Positions 37,790 to 46,451 of a DNA stretch of 64,000 nt are shown piece by piece. The translations under genes and the position numbers were made by a program. The stretch spans positions 73,642 to 137,641 of the forward strand of contig DASZBR010000017.1 of assembly GCA_035943935.1 (NCBI GenBank), written 5' to 3'. Each line of letters begins with the position of its first letter. Positions within the stretch are counted from its first letter, which is position 1. Source of the DNA: DASZBR01 sp035943935. GTDB taxonomy: Bacteria; Pseudomonadota; Gammaproteobacteria; DASZBR01. The notes under the pieces are model-generated. The model searched no databases and was not told where the DNA came from. It was given only the letters and a program-made list of their open reading frames with translations.

Positions 37790-38338
37790 ATGAAATTTTT
37801 ACCACTACTTTTTATGGGATTGTGCAGTTTATTTCTCGTGGGATGTTCACGATCACAGACACCTAATTTTCAATCTATGATACTTCCAAACACACCGAAT
37901 TATTATTTAGTGTGTCCCCAAAAATATTGCAATGTGACGCCCAGTGCGTATTCACCTGTTTTCCATGTCTCTGCGGATGATTTATTTAATGCCTTCAATC
38001 AAATCATTGCGACAAAATCGCGCGTACAATTTGTGAACGATATTCCTGAGCAGGGTGAATTTCTGTTGGTTGAGAAAAGTATTTTTGGTTTTCCAGCGGA
38101 TATTACGGTACAGTTTATCGCGCTGTCAGAGGATACGTCGACGTTGGCTATTTTCAGCAAATCGCGTTACGGCTTTTATGATTTTGGGTCCAATAAGCGT
38201 CGTCTGAATAATTTGTTCATGGAACTAAGTCAACAACTTGCAAAAAATGGTACCGAGGGTCGGAATCGAACCGACACAGTGTCGCCACCACCGGATTTTG
38301 AGTCCGGCGCGTCTACCAGTTCCGCCACCCCGGCATAA
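37790..38338 (+). CDS. DUF1499 lipoprotein; 3' end runs antisense through a tRNA gene
   Basis: The product starts with a lipoprotein signal (hydrophobic core, then LVGC with Cys19 as lipidation site). It matches DUF1499, including PQKYCNVTPSAYSPV and SRYGFYDFGSNKRRLNNLF. Molecular function is unknown; DUF1499 proteins are envelope-associated. Of 182 residues, about the last 29 (from NGTEGRNRTD to the stop) are encoded by the antisense strand of tRNA-Leu, because no stop intervenes after the DUF1499 domain ends near residue 150. The gene sits between lptD and lolB, two other envelope-biogenesis genes, and is probably in the lptD transcript. Confidence 0.8.
   Translation: MKFLPLLFMGLCSLFLVGCSRSQTPNFQSMILPNTPNYYLVCPQKYCNVTPSAYSPVFHVSADDLFNAFNQIIATKSRVQFVNDIPEQGEFLLVEKSIFGFPADITVQFIALSEDTSTLAIFSKSRYGFYDFGSNKRRLNNLFMELSQQLAKNGTEGRNRTDTVSPPPDFESGASTSSATPA
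38248..38334 (-). tRNA. tRNA-Leu(CAA)
   Basis: Read on the minus strand, an 87-nt class II tRNA starts GCCGGGG and ends with an encoded CCA. The anticodon stem CCGGA/TCCGG encloses the loop CTCAAAA, giving anticodon CAA (reads UUG). GGTTCGATTCC forms the T arm, and the long variable arm typical of leucine tRNAs is present. The gene lies antisense to the 3' end of the DUF1499 gene. Confidence 0.95.
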
Positions 38339-38348
38339 AGAAGCGCGG

Positions 38349-38354
38349 AGTATA
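38349..38354 (-). promoter_or_regulatory. -10 element for tRNA-Leu
   Basis: On the minus strand TATACT is followed by the GC-rich stretch CCGCGC, the discriminator type expected at stable-RNA promoters. The mature tRNA starts 14 bp after the hexamer. I see no strong -35. The element overlaps the lolB leader on the other strand. Confidence 0.5.
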
Positions 38355-38369
38355 GCAGAGAGAATTGAA

Positions 38370-38873
38370 ATGAATAAACTGTTTTGGATTATTATTTTTT
38401 CTGTTTTTTTAGTGACCAGTTGTGCTACGACCTCGACATTTCAACCGCACAATCCAAAAACCTCGCAGCATTGGCGGGTTCAGGGAAAAATTGCGATGCA
38501 AGATCAGGGGAGGGCTGAAACAGCGTCATTGGATTGGCAGCAGAACGTTCAAAACTATCAGATCAGAATTTTTGGGCCGTTAGGCATAGGCGCCGTTGAG
38601 ATCAATGGTAATCCTCAGGGCGTCGAATTGATTGATAGCAAGGGACAAATTCATCAAGCTGCATCAGCAGAATTACTGTCTCAACAGATTTTAGGCTACC
38701 CACTTCCTATAGCGGATTTGGTTTATTGGCTGAAAGGGGTTAAAACAAAACATCATCATGGTTGGACCGTTCATTATCTCTCTTATCACCAAAATGGTAT
38801 GCCAAAACTGATGACCGCAACACATCAAGGAATTAATCTTCGAATTTTTATTGATAAGTGGCAGTTTTTTTGA
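38370..38873 (+). CDS. lolB: Outer-membrane lipoprotein receptor LolB
   Basis: LolB receives lipoproteins from LolA and inserts them in the outer membrane. The frame is open further upstream through the tRNA, but the ATG at 38370 begins a lipoprotein signal peptide with Cys18 in VTSC. The 167-residue product shows the LolB features WRVQGKIAMQD, ASLDWQQNVQNYQIRIFGPLG, GVELIDSKG and PIADLVYWLKG. It is slightly shorter than E. coli LolB. tRNA-Gln follows 27 bp later, then prs. The ispE gene often found after lolB is missing here. Confidence 0.93.
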   Translation: MNKLFWIIIFSVFLVTSCATTSTFQPHNPKTSQHWRVQGKIAMQDQGRAETASLDWQQNVQNYQIRIFGPLGIGAVEINGNPQGVELIDSKGQIHQAASAELLSQQILGYPLPIADLVYWLKGVKTKHHHGWTVHYLSYHQNGMPKLMTATHQGINLRIFIDKWQFF

Positions 38874-38900
38874 TTGAATACCGGTCCAGTCAACACTCAT

Positions 38901-38975
38901 TGGGGTGTCGCCAAGTGGTAAGGCACCGGGTTTTGATCCCGGCATACCTAGGTTCGAATCCTAGCACCCCAGCCA
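38901..38975 (+). tRNA. tRNA-Gln(TTG)
   Basis: The acceptor stem TGGGGTG (38901-38907) pairs with CACCCCA (38965-38971), followed by discriminator G and an encoded CCA. The anticodon stem CCGGG/CCCGG holds the loop TTTTGAT with anticodon TTG. The T loop is GGTTCGAATCC. It lies between lolB and prs, a common gammaproteobacterial position. Confidence 0.97.
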
Positions 38976-39002
38976 ATTGATTCTTATGTTTAGGAACGAC
39001 TC

Positions 39003-39950
39003 GTGTCTAACATGATGATTTTTAGCGGTAACGCTAATCTGCCTTTAGCAGAACAAGTGGCACATTTTTTGAAAATCCCTTTAGGCAAAGCAACGGTTTC
39101 AACGTTTAGTGACGGTGAAACCATGGTAGAGATTTTGGAAAATGTCAGAGGGCGAGACGTTTTTATTATTCAGCCCACCTGTGCACCGACCAATAATAAT
39201 TTAATGGAATTAATTATTATGGCGGATGCGTTACGTCGTGCATCGGCGGCACGTATTACGGCGGTGGTTCCCTATTTTGGTTACGCGAGACAAGACAGGC
39301 GTGTGCGTTCTGCACGTGTGCCCATCACGGCAAAAGTGGTTGCTGACATGATCGGAAAAGTCGGAATTAATCGATTGCTCACGGTTGATTTACATGCAGA
39401 CCAAGTGCAAGGCTTTTTTTATATTCCCGTTGATAACGTTTATGCCACTTCTTCTATGTTGGCGGATATTCGTCAACGCAAATATAAAAATTTAATTGTG
39501 GTATCTCCCGATGTGGGCGGTGTAGTGCGTGCACGTGCTATCGCAAAATTATTAAGCGAAGCGGATTTAGCTATCATTGATAAACGTCGTCCGCGTGCAA
39601 ATCATGCCGAAGTCATGAATATCATTGGTGATGTCAAAGACAGAACCTGTTTATTAATGGACGATATTGTTGATACGGCAGGAACCTTATGCGCCGCTGC
39701 CAAAGCATTAAAGAAAGAAGGTGCGGATTCTGTTAAAGCGTATTGTACGCATGCCGTATTATCAGGCGAAGCTATTAAGAATATTGAAGAATCAGAATTA
39801 GATGAAGTGGTTGTGACGGATACGATTCCGTTATCCGCAGCCGCCAAGAAATGTAAGAAAATTCGCCAGTTAAATATTGCTGAAATGCTTGCGCAAATTA
39901 TTCGCAGAATTAATGAAGAAGAATCGGTAAGTTCGATGTTTTCAGAATAA
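39003..39950 (+). CDS. prs: Ribose-phosphate pyrophosphokinase
   Basis: Prs makes PRPP from ribose 5-phosphate and ATP for nucleotide, histidine and NAD synthesis. The 315-residue product has the class I hallmarks: FSDGETMVEI, RGRDVFIIQPT, YARQDR, TVDLHADQVQGFF and the PRPP-binding loop LMDDIVDTAGTL. The GTG at 39003 has AGGA 7 bp upstream; an ATG at 39012 is the alternative start. Its stop is 5 bp from the convergent transporter gene and no terminator is visible between them. Confidence 0.97.
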   Translation: MSNMMIFSGNANLPLAEQVAHFLKIPLGKATVSTFSDGETMVEILENVRGRDVFIIQPTCAPTNNNLMELIIMADALRRASAARITAVVPYFGYARQDRRVRSARVPITAKVVADMIGKVGINRLLTVDLHADQVQGFFYIPVDNVYATSSMLADIRQRKYKNLIVVSPDVGGVVRARAIAKLLSEADLAIIDKRRPRANHAEVMNIIGDVKDRTCLLMDDIVDTAGTLCAAAKALKKEGADSVKAYCTHAVLSGEAIKNIEESELDEVVVTDTIPLSAAAKKCKKIRQLNIAEMLAQIIRRINEEESVSSMFSE

Positions 39951-39955
39951 TTTTT

Positions 39956-41188
39956 TTATTTTTTAATTTTGCTGTATCCCATCGCCACACTGCTTGCTAA
40001 GAAAAATAAACTGCCGGTTAATATAGGCACAAAAGCGCCCCAATTTGCTAGTAACGCTCCACCAAATCCCATAATTGCAAAAGCGGCTGAACCAATCGCA
40101 TTGGTAATTCCCATCACCCAGCCTTGTGAATTTTCATCGACTTGATTGGAAAATACGGCCAACAATGTCGAATAGGGCACAGCAACACTCATGCCTATCG
40201 GAATCACTAATAACCAGACAACCCACGCAGTGGTTGTTAAAGAAATAATCAGGCTAATTAATCCGCATAAAAATAAAGAGGCCACAATAACTTTTTTGGT
40301 TGTAAAGTGATGCGTGACCCAATTAACGATAAACGCAAAGCCTGTGCCAAATCCAATCGCCATCGATGCCATGTAGAGATTTACACCCGTAGAGTGATAT
40401 CCCAATACTTTTGTTAAAAATAAGGATATGAAGGAATACACACAGGCCCAACCCAATAACATTAAAAATAAGACAAACGATAAATAACGGACTTTATGAT
40501 TTTGAAAGGCTGAAATAAAGATCTCAATGGCTCGATGAAATTTTAAATGAATTTTTGTGCGCTTCTTAAAGGTTTCTTTAAAGAGCCAAATTAATAAGAA
40601 AGCGTTTACTAAAGAAATAAACGCGGCAAAATATAGGGGTGTAGAGTAGGTGAAACCTGAATAAATTTGTGGGCTGGAGAAAAATCCGCCACACATGGGA
40701 CCAAATAAAAATCCGAGTGAGGCAAACATTAAAATTAAACCAATGTTACGCGCTTTCATATCCGGTTCGCTGATATCAATAATGGCGGCTTGTGCAATGG
40801 CTTGGCTACCTGCGGTAAATCCTGCAATCACGCGACCAATGATCAAGAAGGTAATGCTGTGCATTCCGACGGCAACGGCCGAAATCAAATAGCCTAAAAA
40901 AGCCCCAAATAAACAAATCACTAAAGATTTCTTGCGTCCAATTGCGTCAGATAAATCGCCTAAATACGCTGCACCAAAAAACCACGCCAACATAAAAATG
41001 CTGACCGTAATGCCAAACAATAAATTTCGGGTGTGTGATGAGACATCGCCAGGTAAAAAATGATTATGGGTTCCTATAAATAGGCTGTTTAAAATGGGAA
41101 ATAATAATCCCAATCCCATGCCGTCAATAAAAATGGCCAGAAATAACGGTGACGCTTTGGCAAAAAAATGCGCGGATTGCTTAGTCAT
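39956..41188 (-). CDS. MFS (DHA1/TetA-like) transporter
   Basis: The 410-residue product from the ATG at 41188 has about 12 predicted membrane segments. The MFS motif A GDLSDAIGRKKSL sits between segments 2 and 3, and RVIAGFTAGSQAIAQAAI corresponds to segments 4-5. The overall pattern is that of the drug:H+ antiporter-1 group. The substrate cannot be read from the sequence. The start overlaps the end of phrB by 8 bp, so it is the last gene of the plsC-like/lpxL-like/phrB operon. Confidence 0.85.
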   Translation of the reverse strand: MTKQSAHFFAKASPLFLAIFIDGMGLGLLFPILNSLFIGTHNHFLPGDVSSHTRNLLFGITVSIFMLAWFFGAAYLGDLSDAIGRKKSLVICLFGAFLGYLISAVAVGMHSITFLIIGRVIAGFTAGSQAIAQAAIIDISEPDMKARNIGLILMFASLGFLFGPMCGGFFSSPQIYSGFTYSTPLYFAAFISLVNAFLLIWLFKETFKKRTKIHLKFHRAIEIFISAFQNHKVRYLSFVLFLMLLGWACVYSFISLFLTKVLGYHSTGVNLYMASMAIGFGTGFAFIVNWVTHHFTTKKVIVASLFLCGLISLIISLTTTAWVVWLLVIPIGMSVAVPYSTLLAVFSNQVDENSQGWVMGITNAIGSAAFAIMGFGGALLANWGAFVPILTGSLFFLASSVAMGYSKIKK

Positions 41189-42512
41189 GTTGAAATACTC
41201 GTTTATAGATAGAAATAGCACGTTGGCGTGAAGTCGAGAGATCCACTATAGGGGCCCAATAATTACTTGTCAAAGCCTCTGGGCAGTACTTCTTAATAAA
41301 AATGAATTCAGGATCAAATTTTTCTGTCTGAGAGAGAGGGTTAAAAATACGGAAATAGGGTACCGCATCTGTTCCTGTTGACGCAGCCCATTGCCAACCG
41401 CCGTTATTTGCAGCGAGATCGCCATCGATGAGATGTTGCATGAAATATTTTTCACCCCAGCGCCAGTCTATTAATAAGTTTTTTGTGAGAAACATCGCGG
41501 TGATCATTCTGAGTCTATTATGCATCCAACCGGTTTGATTAAGCTGTCGCATGGCTGCATCAATCAAAGGAATGCCTGTTCTACCATTTTTCCAGGCCTC
41601 AAAATGGTCCCGGTTATTTTCCCACGGAATTCGTTCGGTAATTAATTTCAACGGTTTATGCATACATACGCGGGGAAAGTTTTTCATAATATGTTTATAA
41701 AATTCACGCCATATTAATTCTGATTGCCAGGTTTCATGCCTGGAAGATTCGCGTGCTTTTTTAAAGCAGGTTCGAATAGAAATAATCCCTGACGCTAAAT
41801 AGGGTGAAAGCTGACTAGTGCCATCCAGACTTGGGAAATCCCTGTTTATTTTATAGTTTTCGAGTTTATGGGAAATAAAATCAGATAATTTTTTATGGGC
41901 TATTTTTTCGCCCACGGGCCAGTGTTTATTTTCAGAAATAGAGGGCAATGGTGTGTGTGGGACATCTAATTTTACCGCTATTTTTTTTGGTTTGGGATGT
42001 ACAATAATTTCAGTTTGATTGAGCTTGTTTAAAAAAGAATTTTTGAACGGAGTAAATACGGTAAAGTATTTTTTTTGTTGTGTCAGGACTTCGCCCGGCG
42101 TGAAAATAACCTGGTCAGTATAATTTTTTATGTATATATGGTTTTTTTCAAAGAGTATTTTTATAGCCTGATCGCGACGTAATTCATCTAGCTCATACTG
42201 GTCGTTAAAATATAAATTATTTATTTTATGTTTTTGCGAGAGTTTTAATAAAAAATCTGGGATTTCTTTTGGCTGTAAAACAGTATGAATTATCAGCGGA
42301 ATGTTAAGCTCGGTTAGTTCTTCTTGAAGTGCGTGCAGTTGGCGCAAAATAAAATTTTGGCGAATCGGCGCCATATCATGATTCTGCCATTCTGTTGGAT
42401 TGATTAAGAAGATAGCGATTAAACCATCATTACTTGCAAGACTTGCATTATAAAGTGCCGTGTTGTCGCGCAGTCGCAAATCATGTTCACGAAACCACAT
42501 GAGATTACGCAT
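41181..42512 (-). CDS. phrB: Deoxyribodipyrimidine photolyase
   Basis: Photolyase uses blue light and reduced FAD to split pyrimidine dimers. The product (443 residues from the ATG at 42512; a GTG at 42527 is possible) starts NLMWFREHDLRLRDN, typical of the alpha/beta antenna domain. The C-terminal FAD domain has GRTGIPLIDAAMRQL, GWMHNRLRM and NGGWQWAASTGTDAVPYFR, which are class I cyclobutane-dimer photolyase signatures. It overlaps the genes on either side by 8 bp. A light-dependent repair enzyme suggests the organism, or its host, is exposed to light at some stage. Confidence 0.94.
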   Translation of the reverse strand: MRNLMWFREHDLRLRDNTALYNASLASNDGLIAIFLINPTEWQNHDMAPIRQNFILRQLHALQEELTELNIPLIIHTVLQPKEIPDFLLKLSQKHKINNLYFNDQYELDELRRDQAIKILFEKNHIYIKNYTDQVIFTPGEVLTQQKKYFTVFTPFKNSFLNKLNQTEIIVHPKPKKIAVKLDVPHTPLPSISENKHWPVGEKIAHKKLSDFISHKLENYKINRDFPSLDGTSQLSPYLASGIISIRTCFKKARESSRHETWQSELIWREFYKHIMKNFPRVCMHKPLKLITERIPWENNRDHFEAWKNGRTGIPLIDAAMRQLNQTGWMHNRLRMITAMFLTKNLLIDWRWGEKYFMQHLIDGDLAANNGGWQWAASTGTDAVPYFRIFNPLSQTEKFDPEFIFIKKYCPEALTSNYWAPIVDLSTSRQRAISIYKRVFQHD

Positions 42513-43389
42513 AAAAGCTTTTTTCACCCACAGGTCGACTTTTAAACCGTTTGTATTGCCATATAAATTGCTCAGGGTGTTCTGAGATAACTTTTTCTAG
42601 CCATTGATTGATACGCAGTGTATCAGCATAAACATCTCCACTGGGAAAATTATCGAGAGGTTCGTGAAAGATTATATCAATGCCTGTATTGTCTTTTCGT
42701 CGACAATAATAACCTGGAATGACAATACAATCTGTCATTTCTGCAAAACGTGAAGTCGCGGTAACCGTCGATGCAGGAATATTAAAAAAGGGTACAAATA
42801 AACCTTCTTTTCCGGCATCAATATCGGGTGTATATAAAATGGTTTTATTGTTTTTCATGGCTTTGACGAAACTGCGTATCTCGTGACGTTTTACGGTAAA
42901 TTCAAAACAGTGAGAGAGGGCCCGTTCGGTAATGTTTCTCAGAAAAGCATTTTTGGGCGGAAAATACATGCCACCGACGGGTTGAACTAAATTTAATAAT
43001 CGTCCCACGAAGTGGACTGAACTTAAATGTGGTCCAAAGACTATTACGCCTTTTTTTTGTTTTAAAGCATTCTGCAGAATATGAAGATTTTGAATATGCG
43101 CTAATTTTTTCAGGCGTTTCGGGGATCCCCAAAAGCCAAACAGCGTTTCGATCATGCCTTGGCCAGCAGAAATAAAGCTGTTTTTGATGAGTGTTTTTCG
43201 AGCAAGTAAATCAAGTTGGGGAAAACATTTTTGGATATTAATTTCAGCAATACGACGTTCGCGTTTTGAAAAGTGAAAAGCAAGCCATCCAAAAAATCCG
43301 CCTATTTTCAGTTGAATCGCATACGGTAATTGTATAACTAACCATAAAATTCCAGCGAGTAGCCATAAGGGGAGATTAGAGAAGCGCAT
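42505..43389 (-). CDS. LpxL/HtrB-family lipid A acyltransferase with altered HX4 motif
   Basis: Family members add secondary acyl chains to Kdo2-lipid IVA at the inner membrane. The 294-residue product has the N-terminal membrane anchor (LPLWLLAGILWLVIQLP) and the family's size and layout. Late motifs such as PDIDAGKEGLFVPFF and EQFIWQYKRFKSRP are clear. The catalytic HX4(D/E) motif instead reads H121-LSSV-H126, so the usual acidic partner is a histidine. The enzyme may still work with another residue, have changed specificity, or be inactive. It overlaps the PlsC-like gene by 14 bp. Confidence 0.85.
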   Translation of the reverse strand: MRFSNLPLWLLAGILWLVIQLPYAIQLKIGGFFGWLAFHFSKRERRIAEINIQKCFPQLDLLARKTLIKNSFISAGQGMIETLFGFWGSPKRLKKLAHIQNLHILQNALKQKKGVIVFGPHLSSVHFVGRLLNLVQPVGGMYFPPKNAFLRNITERALSHCFEFTVKRHEIRSFVKAMKNNKTILYTPDIDAGKEGLFVPFFNIPASTVTATSRFAEMTDCIVIPGYYCRRKDNTGIDIIFHEPLDNFPSGDVYADTLRINQWLEKVISEHPEQFIWQYKRFKSRPVGEKSFYA

Positions 43390-44197
43390 CTTTTTCTGCC
43401 CATAGATTATTTAAGAAGCGTTGGAAGTCTCGACGGTATTCAGGATTATTTTCATAATCTCCGCGTAAATCATTGGTGATCGGAATTTCGCGGGCAATGA
43501 CCGTAATTTTTTTAAGTTTGCCACGACAAAAATCCAAAAAATTATGTTTCTGATCAGAATAAATAATCGTCACATCTAATAAAGATTTAATATTATCACC
43601 CATGTGTTGAAGCGCTATGGCCATACCACCGGCTTTCGGTTTGAGGAGATGAACATAGGGCGATTGTTGTTTTGCGCGTTTCGCTTCCGTAAATCGCGTG
43701 CCTTCGGCAAAAACCATGAGACTTCCTGGATTTTTTTTGAATCGCTCGCAGGCTTTTCGGGTAGATAAAAGATCCCGCTGTTTCCATTCGGGATGTTTTT
43801 TAAGTTCTGCTGAGGTATGGCGGTACAAAAACGGAAAGCCATAGATCCAGCAAGATAGTCCCACAAAAGGTAACCATCTCAATTGCTGTTTCAAGAAGAA
43901 TTTCAGCATCGGAATACGGCCAGAAAAGACATCAAACAGGACCAAAATATCTGCCCAGGACTGGTGATTCGCCGTGACTATATATGATTTCTCAGTGCTT
44001 AATCCCTCTGGAAGTTGTATGTCGAGCGTGGTTCGGGTAGTCCACCGTAAAATAGCCCTGTTCACATTAGCCCAATAAAGGGGCATGGCAATGACGAAGC
44101 GTTTGACCGGCGGAAAGACATAAGAAAAGGGAAAAGCGACTAAAACAATCAAACAAGAGACAATAATGTTCAGCGCATACAGCAAAAACCCCGGCAT
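43376..44197 (-). CDS. PlsC-like (YihG-type) acyltransferase
   Basis: The 273-residue product is a 1-acylglycerol-3-phosphate-acyltransferase-family protein with an N-terminal membrane segment. The catalytic motif NHQSWAD gives His78 and Asp83, and FAEGTRF is the substrate-binding motif. The central insertion and the length resemble E. coli YihG, which acylates lysophosphatidic acid, rather than the shorter PlsC. It is the first gene of a four-gene minus-strand operon with lpxL-like, phrB and the transporter. It is divergent from sufB. Confidence 0.88.
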   Translation of the reverse strand: MPGFLLYALNIIVSCLIVLVAFPFSYVFPPVKRFVIAMPLYWANVNRAILRWTTRTTLDIQLPEGLSTEKSYIVTANHQSWADILVLFDVFSGRIPMLKFFLKQQLRWLPFVGLSCWIYGFPFLYRHTSAELKKHPEWKQRDLLSTRKACERFKKNPGSLMVFAEGTRFTEAKRAKQQSPYVHLLKPKAGGMAIALQHMGDNIKSLLDVTIIYSDQKHNFLDFCRGKLKKITVIAREIPITNDLRGDYENNPEYRRDFQRFLNNLWAEKDALL

Positions 44198-44200
44198 ACG

Positions 44201-44230
44201 TTACGCTTCCCCCGTCTATTAAGCTATAAT
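44201..44230 (+). promoter_or_regulatory. Candidate suf operon promoter
   Basis: TATAAT at 44225-44230 lies 29 bp before the sufB start, with a weak -35 (TTACGC, 44201-44206) at an 18-bp spacing. I saw no IscR-type palindrome around it. Confidence 0.5.
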
Positions 44231-44259
44231 CTGCAGTCTAACACGAACTGAGAGTACTT

Positions 44260-45708
44260 ATGACTCCCTCGAATGAGGCTATTCACCAGATTATCGATAA
44301 AGAGTATCAACACGGTTTTGTAACAGATATCGAATCAGATACTTTTCCTCCGGGCTTAAACGAAGACGTCGTGCGAGCTATTTCGGCCAAAAAAAATGAA
44401 CCGGCCTTTATGACGGAGTGGAGATTAAAAGCATACCGTCATTGGTTAACGATGAAAGAACCGCATTGGGCACATGTGCAGTATCCTAAAATAGATTACC
44501 AAGCCAGTAGTTATTACTCTGCACCAAAATTAAGTGATCGACCTAAAAGTTTAGATGAAGTCGATCCGGAATTATTAAAGACCTATGCAAAATTAGGCAT
44601 TCCCTTAAAAGAACAAGAAATGCTCGCGGGTGTCATTGCGGTCGATGCGGTGTTTGATAGCGTATCGGTTGCAACAACCTTTAAAGAAAAGCTTCACAGT
44701 GTCGGAATTATTTTTTGTGCGTTCTCTGAGGCGGTTCAGAAATATCCTGAATTAATTCAGCAATATTTAGGCACCGTAGTTCCCTATACAGATAATTTTT
44801 ATGCCAGTTTAAATTCTGCCGTATTTAGTGATGGATCGTTTTGTTATATCCCAAAGGGTGTTCGATGTCCGATGGAATTATCCACGTATTTCAGAATTAA
44901 TTCAGCGATGACGGGTCAATTTGAACGAACCCTTATTATTGCCGAAGAAGGTAGTTATGTGAGTTATCTTGAGGGATGTACAGCACCGCGTCGTGATCAG
45001 CATCAATTACACGCCGCCGTTGTTGAATTAATCGCCCTAAAAAATGCTCATATTAAATACTCTACCGTTCAGAATTGGTATCCAGGCAATAAAGAAGGTA
45101 AAGGCGGAATTTATAATTTTGTGACGAAGCGTGGTGATTGTCGTGAAGCCAATAGCAAAATTTCGTGGACACAAGTTGAAACCGGTTCTGCAATCACCTG
45201 GAAATATCCCAGTGTTTTATTAAGGGGTGATAATAGCGTTGGCGAATTTTATTCTGTGGCGCTGACCAATAATTATCAACAAGCGGATACGGGTACAAAA
45301 ATGATCCACATCGGCAAAAATACAAAAAGCACCATAGTATCCAAAGGCATTTCTGCAGGCCATGGTCAAAATAGTTATCGGGGCTTAGTCAAGATTTTAA
45401 AATCCGCAGAGAACGCACGAAATTATACGCGATGCGATACGTTATTATTAGGCTCACACTGTGGTGGTCATACGTTCCCGTATATGGAAGTTAAAAATGC
45501 AACGGCAAAAGTTGAGCATGAAGCGACGACGTCTAAAATTGGCGAGTCGCAATTATTTTATTGTCAACAAAGAGGTTTATCAGAAGAAGATGCGGTCAAT
45601 ATGATCGTCAACGGCTTTTGTAAACAAGTGTTTCGTGAATTGCCTATGGAATTTGCAGTTGAAGCACAGAAATTGTTAGGCATCAGTTTAGAAGGGGCCA
45701 TAGGATAA
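44260..45708 (+). CDS. sufB: Fe-S cluster assembly scaffold subunit SufB
   Basis: SufB forms, with SufC and SufD, the SufBC2D scaffold on which Fe-S clusters are built. The 482-residue product has the conserved N-terminal FPPGLNEDVVRAIS, the beta-helix core with GCTAPRRDQHQLHAAVVEL and SKISWTQVETGSAITWKYPS, and the C-terminal RGLSEEDAVNMIVNGF. Length and motifs are normal. sufC starts 2 bp after the stop. It heads the sufBCDSU-T operon. Confidence 0.98.
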   Translation: MTPSNEAIHQIIDKEYQHGFVTDIESDTFPPGLNEDVVRAISAKKNEPAFMTEWRLKAYRHWLTMKEPHWAHVQYPKIDYQASSYYSAPKLSDRPKSLDEVDPELLKTYAKLGIPLKEQEMLAGVIAVDAVFDSVSVATTFKEKLHSVGIIFCAFSEAVQKYPELIQQYLGTVVPYTDNFYASLNSAVFSDGSFCYIPKGVRCPMELSTYFRINSAMTGQFERTLIIAEEGSYVSYLEGCTAPRRDQHQLHAAVVELIALKNAHIKYSTVQNWYPGNKEGKGGIYNFVTKRGDCREANSKISWTQVETGSAITWKYPSVLLRGDNSVGEFYSVALTNNYQQADTGTKMIHIGKNTKSTIVSKGISAGHGQNSYRGLVKILKSAENARNYTRCDTLLLGSHCGGHTFPYMEVKNATAKVEHEATTSKIGESQLFYCQQRGLSEEDAVNMIVNGFCKQVFRELPMEFAVEAQKLLGISLEGAIG

Positions 45709-45710
45709 TC

Positions 45711-46451
45711 ATGTTAGAAATTAAAAATTTATATGTTTCAGTCGAACAAAAAGAAATTTTACGCGGCATTAATTTAATCATTAAGCCGGGCGAAGTGCAT
45801 GCCATCATGGGGCCGAATGGTTCAGGTAAAAGTACCTTAGCGAATATCTTAGCGGGTCGAGCAGGTTATGAAATTACCCAAGGCGAAATTTTATTTCAGG
45901 GTAAAAATTTATTGGATTTATCTCCTGAGCAAAGAGCGCATGCCGGATTATTCTTAGGCTTTCAATATCCGGTTGAAATACCCGGTGTGAGCAATATTTA
46001 TTTTTTAAAAGCGGCGTTGAATGCACAACGTAAAGCGAGAAATCTTCCCGAAGTCGATGCCATGGATTTTTTGACTATGGTTAAAGACAAAATGAAATTA
46101 TTAGAAATGGACGAAGACATGATTTACCGTTCCCTGAATGAAGGATTTTCAGGCGGCGAGAAAAAGCGTAATGAGATTTTACAGATGCTTGTTTTAAATC
46201 CGTCTTTGGCTTTATTAGACGAGACTGATTCTGGTCTAGATATCGATGCGTTAAGAATTATAGCTTTGGGTATCAATGGCCTCAGAAATAAAGACCATTC
46301 TATTTTATTAATTACGCACTATCAGAGATTATTAAATTATATTAAGCCAGATAAAGTGCATGTTCTGACGGACGGTAAAATAGTACTTTCGGGTGATGCG
46401 CAATTGGCGCTTGAATTAGAATCAAAAGGCTATGGTTGGGTAGAAGAATGA
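45711..46451 (+). CDS. sufC: Fe-S assembly ATPase SufC
   Basis: SufC is the ABC-type ATPase of the SufBC2D complex. The 246-residue product shows Walker A GPNGSGKSTLANILAG, signature GFSGGEKKRNEILQ and Walker B LALLDETDSGLDIDA, the last characteristic of SufC. It follows sufB by 2 bp. Its stop overlaps the sufD ATG. Confidence 0.98.
   Translation: MLEIKNLYVSVEQKEILRGINLIIKPGEVHAIMGPNGSGKSTLANILAGRAGYEITQGEILFQGKNLLDLSPEQRAHAGLFLGFQYPVEIPGVSNIYFLKAALNAQRKARNLPEVDAMDFLTMVKDKMKLLEMDEDMIYRSLNEGFSGGEKKRNEILQMLVLNPSLALLDETDSGLDIDALRIIALGINGLRNKDHSILLITHYQRLLNYIKPDKVHVLTDGKIVLSGDAQLALELESKGYGWVEE

Noticed and set aside
38238..38369. 44-codon N-terminal extension of lolB through the tRNA
   Set aside because: The extension is antisense tRNA translated in another frame and would bury the lipoprotein signal.
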